A DNA stretch of 64,000 bases from Methylobacterium currus (GTDB lineage Bacteria; Pseudomonadota; Alphaproteobacteria; Rhizobiales; Beijerinckiaceae). The stretch is from the NCBI RefSeq assembly GCF_003058325.1, contig NZ_CP028843.1, forward strand, positions 3,010,001-3,074,000, given 5' to 3'. Both the position numbers and the translations under genes were made by a program. A model generated the notes under the pieces. That model had not been told where the DNA came from, ran no database searches, and saw only the letters and a program-made list of their open reading frames with translations. Within the stretch, counting starts at the first letter, position 1. Every line of letters begins with the position of its first letter. Below, in pieces: positions 1 to 11,806 of the stretch.

Positions 1-815
1 TTGGCGGCATCGGCCTCGCGCAGCTGCGCCACCAGCCACACCTTCGACAGGTCGCCGATGATGTAGGACGGCTCGCCGCTCGAGCCGACATACTGGCCCG
101 GACCGATCTTGCGCTGGATGATGGTGCCGCTGAGCGGCGCGTTGATCGGCGTGTCGGGGTTGATCGCCGAGCCCTTCTGCAGGGCCGCCATCTCCTCGTC
201 GCGCAATCCGAGGATACGCAGGCGGTTGCGGACCGCCTCCAGTCCGACCTCGGCGGTGCGGTTGTCGTTGGTGGCGGTGGTGAGGTCGTTCTGGGCCACC
301 TGGAGATCGCGCAGGGTGGTGGCCCGGGTCTCGAACAGGTCGCGCTGCCGCTTCTCGGCGGCTTGCGCGAAGCCGAGCTGCGAGCGGCTCTTGTTCAGCA
401 CGTTGAGGGCGGCGAGGTAGTCGTTCTGGGCCTGGACCATCTCGTTGGCCTGGACCGAGAACAGCGGCTGGCCGCGCTTCACCTGCTCGCCGGTGCGGGC
501 GAAGATCGCGATGACGCGGCCGGGATAGGGCGAGAAGACCGGCGTCGCCTGGTATTCGTCGACCCCGATCTTGCCCTCGGTGACGATCTCCTCGAAGAAC
601 CGGCGCTTGACCACCGGCTCGCTCGAGACCGTCGCGAGCTGGGATGGGGTGAGGGTGAAGCCCTTGGCCGCCGGCGGCCGGGCCGCCACGTCCGCGAAGG
701 CGGTGATCGGCTCCTGGCGGTGGCTCGGACGCAAGATGGTGTAGGCGAAGACCGCCCCGGCGGCCACGACGGCCAGGACGACGACTTGGCTGATCGGTCT
801 CAGCGTCCGGGGCAT
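1..815 (-). CDS. RND efflux periplasmic adaptor (HlyD/CusB-type), 3' part outside window
   Basis: Membrane-fusion protein that would link an inner-membrane RND pump to an outer-membrane channel. The frame is open from an ATG at 813-815 to the window edge (271 codons), so the C-terminus is missing. An N-terminal hydrophobic anchor (about residues 8-27) is followed by a barrel-sandwich half with FSPYPGRVIAIFARTGEQV, then a long helical hairpin rich in Q, R and A (about residues 125-200), then the second lipoyl half with INAPLSGTIIQRKIGPGQYV. This order is the classic adaptor fold. The substrate cannot be told: no His-rich metal site is visible in the part present. It is transcribed leftwards, 241 nt downstream of the chemosensory operon and in the same direction, but the gap and lack of overlap suggest its own transcript. 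The pump gene should lie to the left of the window. Confidence 0.85.
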   Translation of the reverse strand, partial: MPRTLRPISQVVVLAVVAAGAVFAYTILRPSHRQEPITAFADVAARPPAAKGFTLTPSQLATVSSEPVVKRRFFEEIVTEGKIGVDEYQATPVFSPYPGRVIAIFARTGEQVKRGQPLFSVQANEMVQAQNDYLAALNVLNKSRSQLGFAQAAEKRQRDLFETRATTLRDLQVAQNDLTTATNDNRTAEVGLEAVRNRLRILGLRDEEMAALQKGSAINPDTPINAPLSGTIIQRKIGPGQYVGSSGEPSYIIGDLSKVWLVAQLREADAA

Positions 816-990
816 GTTCGTCACACTCTTCGTCGGCAGGCGCGCCGCTGCGGCGCGACGGGGATGACCGATCGGCAACGCACGGGCAACACTTAGCCAA
901 ACTTGCTGACGCAAGCGTGAATAACTCTCGGGTCCAAGCCGTTCCGGGCCGGCTGTGCCGTTGGCGATACATTCGGCGGCAGGAGATCCG

Positions 991-1012
991 CGGCGCCATC
1001 GCGGCGCCATCG
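991..1012. repeat. Two tandem copies of an 11-bp unit
   Basis: CGGCGCCATCG occurs at 991-1001 and again at 1002-1012, followed by a partial third copy. It lies in the 240-nt gap between the efflux adaptor and the end of the kinase operon. No function can be assigned; slippage in a GC-rich spacer is the simplest reading. Confidence 0.6.
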
Positions 1013-1055
1013 CGCCATCGCGGCGTCTGGGGTGCGGGTCGGCCCGGATTCCGGG

Positions 1056-2956
1056 TCACGCCTCCGGCGCGAGCAGGGCCGCCACCCGGGCGGCCAGATC
1101 GGCGGAGGGGAAGGGCTTCTCCAGCACCGAGAAATCCGCCGGGATGCGCGCCGCCTCGGCGTGGCCGGTGACGAGCAGGAACGGCAGGGAGGGCCAGCGC
1201 GCGCGCACCGCCTCGGCGAGGTCGAGGCCGCTCATGCCCGGCATCGCCAGGTCGGCCACGACGATGTCGAACCGCTCCGCGTCGAGCCGTTCGAGCGCCG
1301 CCTCGCCGCTCGGCACCTCGGCCTCGTCGTAGCCGAAGCCGTTGAGGAACGAGGCGGTGACGTGGCGGACCTGCGGATCGTCGTCGACGACCAGAACCCG
1401 GGCCCGGCGCGGCGCCGGAGCCGGCGCGGCCGGTGCGGTGGGCGACGCCTCGACCGCCTCGCGGGAGCGCGGCAGGTAGAGCAGCACGGTGGTGCCGCGC
1501 CCGACCGCGCTGTCGATCCGGATCGTGCCGCGCGATTGCTGGACGAGGCCGAACACCATCGCGAGGCCGAGGCCTGTGCCCTGGCCGACGCCCTTGGTGG
1601 TGAAGAACGGCTCGAACACCCGGCCTAAGATCTCCGGCGGGATGCCGGTGCCGGTGTCGCGGATCGCGATCACCGCGTAGTCGCCGTCCGTCAGGTTCGG
1701 ATCGGTGCTGCCCCGGACCGTCTCGTTGCGGGTCGAGAGGGCGACGATTCCACCCTCCGGCATCGCGTCGCGTCCGTTGATGCAGAGGTTGAGGATCGCC
1801 AGTTCGAGCTGGTCCGGATCGACCCTGGCGGCCCACAGGTCGTCGCTCAAGGAGCGCTCGACCTGCACGAAGCCGCCGAGGCTGCGCCCGAGCAGGTCGT
1901 CCATGCCGCGGATCACCGCGTTGAGGTCGACGACCCGGGCCTGGAGGTCGCGGCGGTGGCTGAAGGTGAGAAGGCGCTTGGTCAGGGCCGCGCCGCGCTG
2001 CGCCGCCTGGGCGGCGTTGGTCATCAGCCGCGACAGGCGCGCGTCGCCCGCCACCTTCGGCAGGGCGAGCTCCAGGCTGCCGAGGATCGCGGTGAGCAGG
2101 TTGTTGAAGTCGTGCGCGACGCCGCCCGCCAGGGTGCCGAGGGCCTGCATCTTGTCGGCCTGGCGCAGGCGCGTCTCCAGCAGGCGCTGCTCGGTGATGT
2201 CGCGCTCGATCACCGCGAGGTGGACGACGGCGCCGCCGGGGTCGCGGATCGGGACCCGGGTGACCTGGTTCCAGGTCGGGGCCGCCTCGGGTCCGCTCGC
2301 CGCCACCGTCTCGGTCGGCGCGCCGGACGCGATCGCCGCCCGGTCGGCGGCCTCCGCCGTGTCGGCGCCGGCACCCAGGATCTCCGACTCGGTGCGGCCG
2401 AGGCAGGATTCGGGCGAGGGCGCGCCGAGGCGCGCGGCCATGCGGGCGTTGAGGCGCAGGAAACGCCCCTCGGTGTCCTTGAACGCGATCGCGTCGCCCG
2501 AATGGTCGAGGAGGCCGCGCAGGAGCGCACGCTCCGTGGCGAGATCCCGGGCGAGGCGGTGGCGCTCGTAGGCGCCCCGCACCGCGTTGCGCAGGAGCGC
2601 GGGGTCCCACGGCTTGGTGACGTAGCCGGTGATGCCGCCGCGGTTGAGCGCCGAGACCACCGCCGAGATGTCGGCATAGCCGGTGAGCAGGATCGCCTGA
2701 GCGTCGGAGATCTCGCGCGCCTGGGCGAGCAGCGCGTCGCCGGTCAGGCCCGGCATGCGCTGGTCGGACAGGATGACGTCGATGTCGGGCTCGGCGGCGA
2801 TCAGCTCCAGCGCCTCCGCCGGCCGGCTGGTGGTGAGCACCCGGTACTCGTCCTCGAACAGATCCTCGAGGGCGACCAGAATATCCGGCTCGTCGTCGAC
2901 CGCCAGGATCGTGCCGCGCACGCCCGAATTCATCGCCTCGCTCGTCGTCGCCATGG

Positions 2957-2960
<4 letters not shown>
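1056..2960 (-). CDS. REC-PAS-histidine kinase-REC hybrid regulator, last gene of chemosensory operon
   Basis: A 634-residue cytoplasmic hybrid kinase with no membrane segment. Order: receiver (about 17-130, phospho-acceptor Asp66 in ILSDQRMP), PAS (about 145-255), HisKA with His283 in VAHDFNNLLT, HATPase with the G2 box GQGTGLGLAM, and a C-terminal receiver (about 520-632, Asp570 in VADLAMPG). A receiver in front lets another kinase switch this one; the trailing receiver suggests onward transfer to an unseen phosphotransfer protein. It overlaps the preceding kinase gene by 4 nt (ATGA), so the two are translationally coupled. A second ATG two codons in is also possible. No DNA-binding or GGDEF domain is present, so the final output is not in the protein. 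The place in the operon is that of WspR or CheY in related clusters. Confidence 0.88.
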
Positions 2961-4677
<1,717 letters not shown>

Positions 4678-4681
<4 letters not shown>

Positions 4682-5751
4682 GCCGAGAGGCCCGGCTGCA
4701 CCGACCGCAGGATCCGCGACGCGATCAGGTCGAGGGGGAGCACGCTCCCGGCGGCCTTGAGGCGCACGGCGGCCGCCGGCATGCCGTAGACGACGGCCGA
4801 GCTCTCGTGCTCGGCGATGGTGGCGGCCCCGGCCAGGTGCATGTCGAGGAGACCGGCGGCGCCGTCCTCGCCCATGCCGGTGAGCAGCACCCCGAGGCCC
4901 CGCGGGCCGGCCGAACGGGCGACGGAGCGGAACAGCAGCGTCGCCGAGGGGCGCTGCCCGCCGAGAGGCGGCTCGTCGAGGAGCGTCAGGAGCCCGCCGG
5001 GCCCGAGCGTCAGGTGGCGGTCGCCCGGCGCGACGTAGACGTGGCCGCTCACGGGCCGCACGCCCTCGCCCGCGATGACGACGGTGAGCGGCACGACGCC
5101 GTTCAGCCAGTCGGCGAAGCCCTCCATGAAGGCGGCGCCCATATGCTGGACGAGCAGGACCGGGAGCGGAAAATTCGCCGGCAGGGCGCCCAGCAGCTTG
5201 GCGAAGGCCGGCGGCCCGCCGGTCGAGGCGGCGACCGCGAGCACGCTCGGGGCCTGCGTCGCCGGGATCGTTCCGCGCAGCTCCTCCCGGGGCGCGTCGG
5301 GGCGGGCCAGGCGCTCGGCGCCGATCGGCCGGCGCCGGATCACCGGGACCTGGCTCATGATGCGCAGCTGGGTGCAGATCTGGTCCGAGATCGCCTCGTA
5401 GGCGCGGTGCCCGGTGCCGACCGGCTTCTCGACCACGCTCAAGGCGCCGGCCCGCAGGGCGTTCATCGAGATCTTCAGCGAGGAATCCTCGACCGCGTCG
5501 GCGACGACCACGATCGGGGTCGGGCGCTCGGCCATGATCCGCCGGGTCGTCTCCAGCCCGTCGATCCCCGGCAGGCGGATATCCATCGAGATCACGTCGG
5601 GCTGGACCCGGTGGATCTCCCGCAGGGCCTCCTCGCCGGAGGCGACGGCGGCCACCAGGGCCAGGCGCGGATCGCGGCTGACGATGTGGGCGAGGAGCTG
5701 GCGCACCACCAGCGAATCCTCCACCAGCATGACGCGGACGGGGGCGCTCAC
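4678..5751 (-). CDS. cheB: CheB chemoreceptor methylesterase/glutamine deamidase
   Basis: Removes methyl groups from the receptor at 8051-9727 and so resets its signal, opposing CheR. 357 residues: receiver domain (about 5-125) with Asp57 in VISMDIRLPGIDG, a linker, and a CheB catalytic domain (about 165-355) with the Ser-His-Asp triad Ser176 (AASTGGP), His203 (VQHM) and Asp296 (TGMGEDG). The start chosen is the GTG at 5749-5751, which overlaps the cheA stop as GTGA; the open frame continues far upstream but only as a shadow of cheA. Position after cheA and the receiver are as in WspF. High confidence in function; the class of chemosensory system is inferred from the operon. Confidence 0.95.
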
Positions 5752-8027
5752 AGCAGCTGACCGATCGTGTCGAGAAGCTCGCGCTGGTCGAACTTCTGCT
5801 TGGTGATGTAGGCGTCGGCCCCGAGATCGAGGCCCCGGCGGATGTCGGCGGGATCGCCGCGGGAGGTCATCAGGATCACCGGCAGCCGCGTCAAGCCCGG
5901 ATCGGCCTTCACCGCCTGGAGCAGGCCGAACCCGTCGAGGCGCGGCATCTCGACGTCGGCCACCACGAGGTCGACGTCGCCTCCGTCCCGCCGCAGCCGG
6001 TCGAGGGCGTCCTGGCCGTCGACGCAGACGAAGACCCGGTAGCCATGCGCCTCCAGGATGCTCTTCTCCAGCGTCCGTGTGGTGATCGAATCGTCGACGA
6101 CCAGCACGGTGGGCACGCGCCGCGCCCGGCGCTCGGGCAACGCTGCCGGGGCCGCCACCAGCCCGCCGCCGCGGGCCCGGGCGCACAGGCCCTCGGGGTC
6201 GAGCACCAGGGCCGGGTTCTCGTCGGCGAGCATGACGGTGCCGGACATCAGCTCGGGGTCGCCGCCGAAGGGCGGGGCCGGACCGACGAGGAGCACCCGC
6301 ACGTCGAGCAGCCGGTCGACGGCGACGGCGCACAGGGACGCGCCGCAGCGCAGGAGGACGGCGCGGACCTGGCCGTCACGGAGAGGAAGGGGGACAACAC
6401 CGGATCCGAGGAGCGACGCGAGGGGAACGAGCGGCACGACAACGTCCCGTCCCCCCTGCTTGATCCGTGCCGCCGGCTCGCCCGCCACGGACGCGAGGTC
6501 GCGCTCGCCGAGGCGCAGGAGCCCGGCGACCGCGCCGCTCGGCAGGCCGAAGGTCTGCGGCGCCTCCCCCGGCCGAAAGCCCGCCTCGACCAGCAGCACG
6601 GGCTGGCGCGCGGCGGAGAGCGGCACGGTGATGGTCACTTCCGTGCCGGAGGGCTCCGCCGGGCGCAAGGACGCCCGGCCGCGCAAGGCGCGCGCGGCCT
6701 CCGCCACCACCGACAGGCCCATGCCGCGCCCGGCGATCCGGTCGACGGCCGTCGCCGTGGAGAAGCCCGGCGCGAAGACGAGGTCGAGGATCTCGTCCCG
6801 GCCGGGCTCGGGTCCGGGCGGCACCAGCCCCTGGCGCCGGCCGGTCTCGAGGATGCGGGCGAGGTCCGGGCCGCGGCCGTCGTCGCGGATTCTCACGACG
6901 AGCTGCGAGCCCTTCGAGGCGACCGAGAGGGTGACCGACATTGCCTCCGGCTTCGCCAGGGCGCGGCGCGCCTCGGGACGTTCCGCGCCGTGGCTGATCG
7001 TGTTGCGCAGGGCGTGCAGCACCGGGTCCTTGAGGGCCTGGAGCAGGCCGCGATCGACCTGGAGGTCGAGCCCGTGCAGCCGCACCTCGATCGGCAGTCC
7101 GGCCTCGCGGGCGATCTCCCGCACCATCCGGCCGTAGCCGCCGAACACCGTCTCGGCCGGGACCAGCAGCAGGCGGTCGGATTCGTCGCGCAGGCGCCGC
7201 AGGGCGGTGTCCACCGCGCCGGTGCTGCGGCTCTGCACCCGGGCGAGGCTCGAGATGCCGCGGATCACGGCCCGCAGGTCGCCGTCGAGGCGCCGCACCC
7301 GGTCGACGAAGCCGTCGAGCGCCGCGCCCGCCGGATCGCCGGCCTCGCGCAGGCGGCGGGCCAGCGCCACCATCTCGCCGGTGCGGCCCTGCACCGTGTC
7401 GACGCTGCGGCGCAGGTTGCGCGCGGCGGATTCGAGGCCTGCCACCGCGCCGCCGATCACCTCCTGGCCCTGGAGCACGGCCGTCAGGTCGTGCACCGAC
7501 TTCGACAGGCTCTCGACCTGGTCGCTGGCGATGCGCAGATAGGAGACGGCGTGATCCTGGTGCGCCTGCGGCGCCGGCTCGGATGTCGGCTCGGGCCCGG
7601 TATCCGGTTCGGGGTCCCGCTTGCCCTGCGGTGGGGCTTCGGGGATCGGCGCGCCGGACAGGCAGGCATCGAGGGCCGCGATGGCGTCGGCCGGCGCCGA
7701 CGGCTCGGGGTCGTCCGAGAGGCCCGCGACCAGCCCCTCGATCCGGTCGAGGGCGAGGTCGACCACGCCGGCGGTCGCGCGGTCGAGGCCGGCCCGGCCC
7801 TGCACCACCCGGTCGAACAGGGCTTCCAGCCGGTGGGCGACCTCCTCCACCGCCGGCAGGTCGACGGCGCGGGCCGCCCCCTTCAGGCTGTGGGCGCGGC
7901 GGAACACGTCGTTCCAGTCGGCCGGCCGTCCCGCCTCGGCCTCGGCGAGCGCCGTCCGGATCGCCGCGATGTGCTCGCGGTGCTCGGCGTCGAAGGCCGC
8001 GAGGAGGAGCTGGCGGATATCGTCCAT
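5748..8027 (-). CDS. cheA: CheA-type histidine kinase fused to a receiver (WspE-like)
   Basis: Central kinase of the cluster, 759 residues. An HPt domain carries the phosphorylated His46 in RAHSLKGAARAVDL; a Pro/Glu-rich linker (about 115-155) takes the place of a P2 domain; a long helical dimerisation region follows; the HATPase has an N box (HALRNTISHGAE), IRDDGRGPD and GRGMGLSVV; then a CheW-like regulatory domain; then a receiver (641-759) with Asp691 in LVVADVEMPRLDG. The fused receiver is typical of WspE, FrzE and alternative-function CheA proteins rather than of swimming chemotaxis. Begins with ATG 23 nt after the mcp gene. A separate CheY is absent, so phosphoryl groups probably pass to the fused receiver, CheB and the two downstream hybrid kinases. 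Confidence 0.95.
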   Translation of the reverse strand: MDDIRQLLLAAFDAEHREHIAAIRTALAEAEAGRPADWNDVFRRAHSLKGAARAVDLPAVEEVAHRLEALFDRVVQGRAGLDRATAGVVDLALDRIEGLVAGLSDDPEPSAPADAIAALDACLSGAPIPEAPPQGKRDPEPDTGPEPTSEPAPQAHQDHAVSYLRIASDQVESLSKSVHDLTAVLQGQEVIGGAVAGLESAARNLRRSVDTVQGRTGEMVALARRLREAGDPAGAALDGFVDRVRRLDGDLRAVIRGISSLARVQSRSTGAVDTALRRLRDESDRLLLVPAETVFGGYGRMVREIAREAGLPIEVRLHGLDLQVDRGLLQALKDPVLHALRNTISHGAERPEARRALAKPEAMSVTLSVASKGSQLVVRIRDDGRGPDLARILETGRRQGLVPPGPEPGRDEILDLVFAPGFSTATAVDRIAGRGMGLSVVAEAARALRGRASLRPAEPSGTEVTITVPLSAARQPVLLVEAGFRPGEAPQTFGLPSGAVAGLLRLGERDLASVAGEPAARIKQGGRDVVVPLVPLASLLGSGVVPLPLRDGQVRAVLLRCGASLCAVAVDRLLDVRVLLVGPAPPFGGDPELMSGTVMLADENPALVLDPEGLCARARGGGLVAAPAALPERRARRVPTVLVVDDSITTRTLEKSILEAHGYRVFVCVDGQDALDRLRRDGGDVDLVVADVEMPRLDGFGLLQAVKADPGLTRLPVILMTSRGDPADIRRGLDLGADAYITKQKFDQRELLDTIGQLL

Positions 8028-8050
8028 CGGGTTGAGCGCGACGCCTTACG

Positions 8051-9727
8051 TCAGAGCCGGTAGCGCTCGGCGAGCGCCAGGAGGGCGCCGGCGAGCTCGC
8101 TCAGGTTGGCGGCGGCGGCCTCGACCTGGCGGGTGCCGGCCGCGGTCTGCTGGCTCGCCTGGCGGATGTTCTGGAGCGCGCCCATCACCTGCTCGATGCC
8201 GAGCTGCTGCTGGTTGGTCGAGGCGACGATCTGCTGGAAGGTCTGCACGCTCTCCTGCACCCGGGCGGTGATCTCCTCGATCGTCGCGTGGGTGGTGTCG
8301 GTGCGCTCCTTGCCGACCGCCACGCGCTTGACCGCCTCCTCGGTGAGCATCACCGAGGCGTTGATGCCGCGCTGGATGTCGCCGAGGATCGCGCGAACCT
8401 GGGCGGTCGCCTCCTTGGCCTGGTCGGCGAGGGCCTTCATCTCGGAGGCCACCACCGCGAAGCTGCGCCCGCTCTCGCCCGCCGCCGCCGCCTCGATGGC
8501 GGCGTTGAGCGCGAGCAGATGCGTGCGCTCGGAGACGTCGTTGACCGTGGCGATGATCTCGCCGATCGCCTGCGTCTTCTCGCTGAGCGCAACGATGTTC
8601 TCCGCCACCGCCTCGCTCTGCTCGCGGATCGCGTCCATGGCGCGCGCGGTCTCGTCGACGGCGCGCAAGCCCGCACTCGAGGTCTGGGCGGTGGCCTGGG
8701 CGGTGGCGATCACTTCCTGCGCGCGCTTGCCGATCTGGGCCCCCGCATGGGTGATCTCGTCGACGGTGGCGGCGGTCTCCTGCACGGCGGCGAACTGCTC
8801 CTCCACGCTCGCCGCCTGCTCCTGGGCCGAGGCGCGGATCTCGGCCGCCGCCGCGTTGAGGTTCGAGGTCGAGGCGCGGTTCTGGCTGGCCAACTGGCGC
8901 AGGCCCTCGACCATCTGGTTGAGCACGGCGCCGAGGCGCCCGAGCTCGTCGCGGCTGGTCTCGGCGATCCGGCCGGTGAGGTCGCCGCCCCCGACCTTGC
9001 CGACGAAGGCCATCACCGCGTCGAGGGGCTGCACCACCGAGCGGCGGATCAGCACCGTGATGACGAGCGCCATCACGACGCAGACCACCAGCGCCGCGAT
9101 GGTCGAGAGCCGGCTCTCCTCGTAGATCGCCCCGACCCGGCGCTGGCCGGCCGCGATGGCGCCGTCGAGGGCATCGCGCGCCGCCCCCATGGTGCGCACG
9201 AAGTTGTCGCCGGACTGGTCGAGGGCGGTCTCGGCCGCCTGGATGCCCGGCACGTCGTTGGCGGTGATCGCCTCGAACTGGCGCTCGGTGGCGGTGCGGG
9301 TGGTGCGCAACTCGGCCCCGGCGGCGACCAGCAGCTCGGCGATGCGCTGCCAGGCGGCGGCACGGTCGGGCGAGAGCGACTGGGCCCGGTAGTCGTTGGC
9401 GGTGGTGATCGCGCCGGCGAGCGCCGTCTCGGCGGCGGCGGCGTTGCGCCGCCAGGTCACCGTCGGCTCCTCCTTGGCCGTCGGATCGCGGCCCATCGCC
9501 CGCAGGTAGTAGCGGGTGGTCGCCTCGTCGCGCAGGTCGCTCATCCGGCGCTGCGCCTCGCGGATGTTCTCCAGCTGGTGCATCACCGTCAGGTCGCGGG
9601 TGACGATGATGTCGGTGGCGTTGCGCACCTCGCCGATCTGCCCGACCGCGTAGACGCCGAGCGCCACGATCACCAGGACGACGGCGGCGAAGCCGAGGAG
9701 GATGCGGTTCCCGATCGAGAGCGACAC
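8051..9727 (-). CDS. Methyl-accepting chemotaxis protein (transmembrane receptor)
   Basis: 558 residues. TM1 about 8-28 and TM2 about 209-227 enclose a 180-residue periplasmic segment predicted mainly helical, like a four-helix-bundle sensor; HAMP follows (about 228-282) and then the methyl-accepting coiled coil with the highly conserved hairpin tip around [14 protein letters not shown]. It ends in AERYRL, so there is no CheB/CheR-tethering pentapeptide; the TPR tail on the neighbouring CheR may do that job. Start is GTG at 9725-9727. It is the only receptor in the operon and so is the presumed input of the system. Ligand unknown; Wsp receptors respond to surface or envelope stress, but the periplasmic domain here shows no recognisable ligand motif. 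Confidence 0.95.
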   Translation of the reverse strand: MSLSIGNRILLGFAAVVLVIVALGVYAVGQIGEVRNATDIIVTRDLTVMHQLENIREAQRRMSDLRDEATTRYYLRAMGRDPTAKEEPTVTWRRNAAAAETALAGAITTANDYRAQSLSPDRAAAWQRIAELLVAAGAELRTTRTATERQFEAITANDVPGIQAAETALDQSGDNFVRTMGAARDALDGAIAAGQRRVGAIYEESRLSTIAALVVCVVMALVITVLIRRSVVQPLDAVMAFVGKVGGGDLTGRIAETSRDELGRLGAVLNQMVEGLRQLASQNRASTSNLNAAAAEIRASAQEQAASVEEQFAAVQETAATVDEITHAGAQIGKRAQEVIATAQATAQTSSAGLRAVDETARAMDAIREQSEAVAENIVALSEKTQAIGEIIATVNDVSERTHLLALNAAIEAAAAGESGRSFAVVASEMKALADQAKEATAQVRAILGDIQRGINASVMLTEEAVKRVAVGKERTDTTHATIEEITARVQESVQTFQQIVASTNQQQLGIEQVMGALQNIRQASQQTAAGTRQVEAAAANLSELAGALLALAERYRL

Positions 9728-9757
9728 GCGTGGGGTTCTCTTTGGCTGGAGGCTAAG

Positions 9758-10387
9758 TCAGGCCGGCCCGGGACGGCCGGCCGCGAGGAGCGGCGCCAGG
9801 AGAGAGGCGAGGTCGATCACCGCGAAGCCCGATCCGGAACCGTTCGATTCCTGACGGGAGCCCGGCGATGCGGCGCGGGCATAGCCTGCCACCGCCCGCC
9901 TGCCCAGGCCCCCGGTTTCGACCGAGGTTCCGGCCAAGGCCTCGACCTGGGCCTCGACCACCGACAGGACGCGCTCGACCCGGAGGCCGATCCGCGGACC
10001 GTCGCGGCGCAGGGCCACGACATGGCCGAGGCTTTCCTCCGCGGGCGCCGGCGCGGCACCCAGGGCCACCGCGAGATCGATCACGCTGACGAGGATCCCG
10101 CCCCGCCCGGTGAGGCCGACGAGCGACGGGGGCGCCCCCGGCACCGGCGTGCAGGGCCGGAACGGAAACACCTCGGCGACGCCCTCGAGGGGCAGGCCGA
10201 CCGTCTCGGCCCCGGCGCGGCAGACGAGGAGGGACCGGGTCGGCCGCGCCTCCGGCGCCGCGCCGCGGGTGGCGAGGCTGCGGGTGCGGGCCTCCAGGAT
10301 CTCCTCGATCCGGGCCGGGGTCAGGGCGGCCTCGCCGGGCAGGGCCGGACCGGCCGGAATGGCGGCAGGGCGCGTCGATTGCGGCAT
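9758..10387 (-). CDS. cheW: CheW-like coupling protein (second copy)
   Basis: 209 residues. A CheW domain from about residue 50 to the end is recognisable from VGLPLEGVAEVFPF, the glycine-rich turn GLTGRGGILVSVIDL and the Val-rich strand around RIGLRVERVLSVVEAQ. A 50-residue Pro/Ala-rich N-terminal extension sets it apart from the other CheW at 11807-12298. It bridges receptor and CheA. The ATG overlaps the cheR stop in a TGATG arrangement, so translation is coupled. Two different CheW proteins flanking a CheR are the WspB-WspC-WspD pattern. Confidence 0.88.
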   Translation of the reverse strand: MPQSTRPAAIPAGPALPGEAALTPARIEEILEARTRSLATRGAAPEARPTRSLLVCRAGAETVGLPLEGVAEVFPFRPCTPVPGAPPSLVGLTGRGGILVSVIDLAVALGAAPAPAEESLGHVVALRRDGPRIGLRVERVLSVVEAQVEALAGTSVETGGLGRRAVAGYARAASPGSRQESNGSGSGFAVIDLASLLAPLLAAGRPGPA

Positions 10388-11799
10388 CAGGCGGCCTCGC
10401 CGCCGAGGAACGGCCGGGCGGCACCGGACAATTCGGCGGCCGTGAGCCCGTCGCCCTCCGGCAGCTCCGCCTCGGCGGGCAGGGCTGCCGCGAGCCGCAG
10501 GGCATTGGCCACGGCGCGGCGGCCGGCCTCGGCGCGGCCGGCAGCGATCAGGGTCAACCCGAGGTGGTAATGCGCCATGACGAAACCTTTATCGAGGTAC
10601 AGCGCGCCGCGAAAGGCGCGTTCCGCCTCGTCCGGCCGCGCCCGGGCGCGGGCGAGCAGGCCCTCGTAGTAGCGCAGGCGCGGATCGGTCGGGTCCCGCC
10701 CGAGGGCGGCCCGGCAGGCCTGCCAGCTCGCCTCGAGGTCACCCGCATCGGCGAGCGCCCGGACGGTGGCGAGGGGCGTGTCCGTCGGCCTGCTCGTCGC
10801 GACCCGGGCGGGCACGGGCTTCGCCGGGAGAGGCCGGGGAGGGGGTGGGGACGGGGCCGGCGGCATCGGTGGCAGGAGCGGCGCCCAGTCCGGGACCGGC
10901 TCCGGCAGCGCCGGCGGCGCGCTCATGTCCGGTATCCCGCCATCCTCTGGGCGGCGATAGGCGGCGGTGCCCGGCAGGGAGACGGGTTCCAGGAATTCCG
11001 CGAAGGCCGGGTTCGGCTCGGCATGGCCGAGCAGCAGCCAGCCCCCGGGCCGCAGGCGCTGGGCCAGCGCCCGCACCATGGCCTGCACCACGTCCGGATG
11101 GAAGTAGATCAGGACGTTGCGGCACAGGATGAGGTCGTAGTCGGTCAGCGCCAGGGAGGCGGTGCCGTCGATGAGGCTCATCAGGTTCTGCGGCTCGAAC
11201 CGGGCGAGCCCGCGGAACTCGGGACGCAGCGCGAAGGTGCCCTCCCGCGGGCCGGGCCGGAAGTAGCGCGCCCGCTCCTCCGCCCCGAGGGTGCGCAAAG
11301 CCCAGGTGCCGTAGACCGCGCGCCGCGCGACCGCCAGGACGTCGCGGTTGATGTCGGTGCCGGTGAGCGCGATGCGCCAGTCAGGGAGTCGCTCGCCCAG
11401 CAATTCGTGCAGCACGATCCCGACCGAATGGGTCTCGGGGCCGGTGGAACAGCCGGCGCTCCAGATCCGCAACCGGCGCTCGGACCCCCGCGCGGCGATG
11501 CGCTCGGGCAGGATCGTGCCGCGCAGGGCTGCGAATTGCTCGGCGTAGCGGAAGAAGAACGTCTCCCCGATGGTGATCTCGGATTCGAGCGCCGCCCACT
11601 CGGCCTCCGAATTCTCCAGCAGCACGAGGTAGCCGGCGGGATCGGGCACGCCCCGGGCGCGCATGCGCCGGCCCAGCCGCTCCCACAGGAGGTCGTCCTT
11701 GTCGGCATAGTAATGGTGGCCGGTGCGGGCGACGAGACGCGCCTTCAGGGCCGCGAAGGCCGGATCGCCGACCGGGGCCGTGCCCCGCACGCTTGGCAT
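10387..11799 (-). CDS. cheR: CheR chemoreceptor methyltransferase with C-terminal TPR region (WspC-like)
   Basis: 470 residues. CheR N-domain (about 15-75) and SAM-binding domain (about 80-280) with IWSAGCSTGPETHSVGI and DLILCRNVLIYFHPDVVQAM; a Pro-rich linker (about 285-345); then TPR-like helices (about 355-450), with TDPRLRYYEGLLARARARP and MAHYHLGLTLIAAGRAEAG. Adds methyl groups to receptor glutamates. I chose the ATG at 11797-11799, seven nt after the upstream cheW stop; the frame stays open for 42 more codons but these lie inside cheW. TPR-tailed CheR is typical of Wsp, Frz and Dif systems, where the TPR contacts receptor or partner proteins. Confidence 0.93.
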   Translation of the reverse strand: MPSVRGTAPVGDPAFAALKARLVARTGHHYYADKDDLLWERLGRRMRARGVPDPAGYLVLLENSEAEWAALESEITIGETFFFRYAEQFAALRGTILPERIAARGSERRLRIWSAGCSTGPETHSVGIVLHELLGERLPDWRIALTGTDINRDVLAVARRAVYGTWALRTLGAEERARYFRPGPREGTFALRPEFRGLARFEPQNLMSLIDGTASLALTDYDLILCRNVLIYFHPDVVQAMVRALAQRLRPGGWLLLGHAEPNPAFAEFLEPVSLPGTAAYRRPEDGGIPDMSAPPALPEPVPDWAPLLPPMPPAPSPPPPRPLPAKPVPARVATSRPTDTPLATVRALADAGDLEASWQACRAALGRDPTDPRLRYYEGLLARARARPDEAERAFRGALYLDKGFVMAHYHLGLTLIAAGRAEAGRRAVANALRLAAALPAEAELPEGDGLTAAELSGAARPFLGGEAA

Positions 11800-11806
11800 G
11801 TCCGGC

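Noticed and set aside
9758..11799. Flagellar chemotaxis operon
   Set aside because: TPR-tailed CheR, CheA with fused receiver, no CheY, CheD or flagellar genes; Wsp/ACF-type is a better fit.
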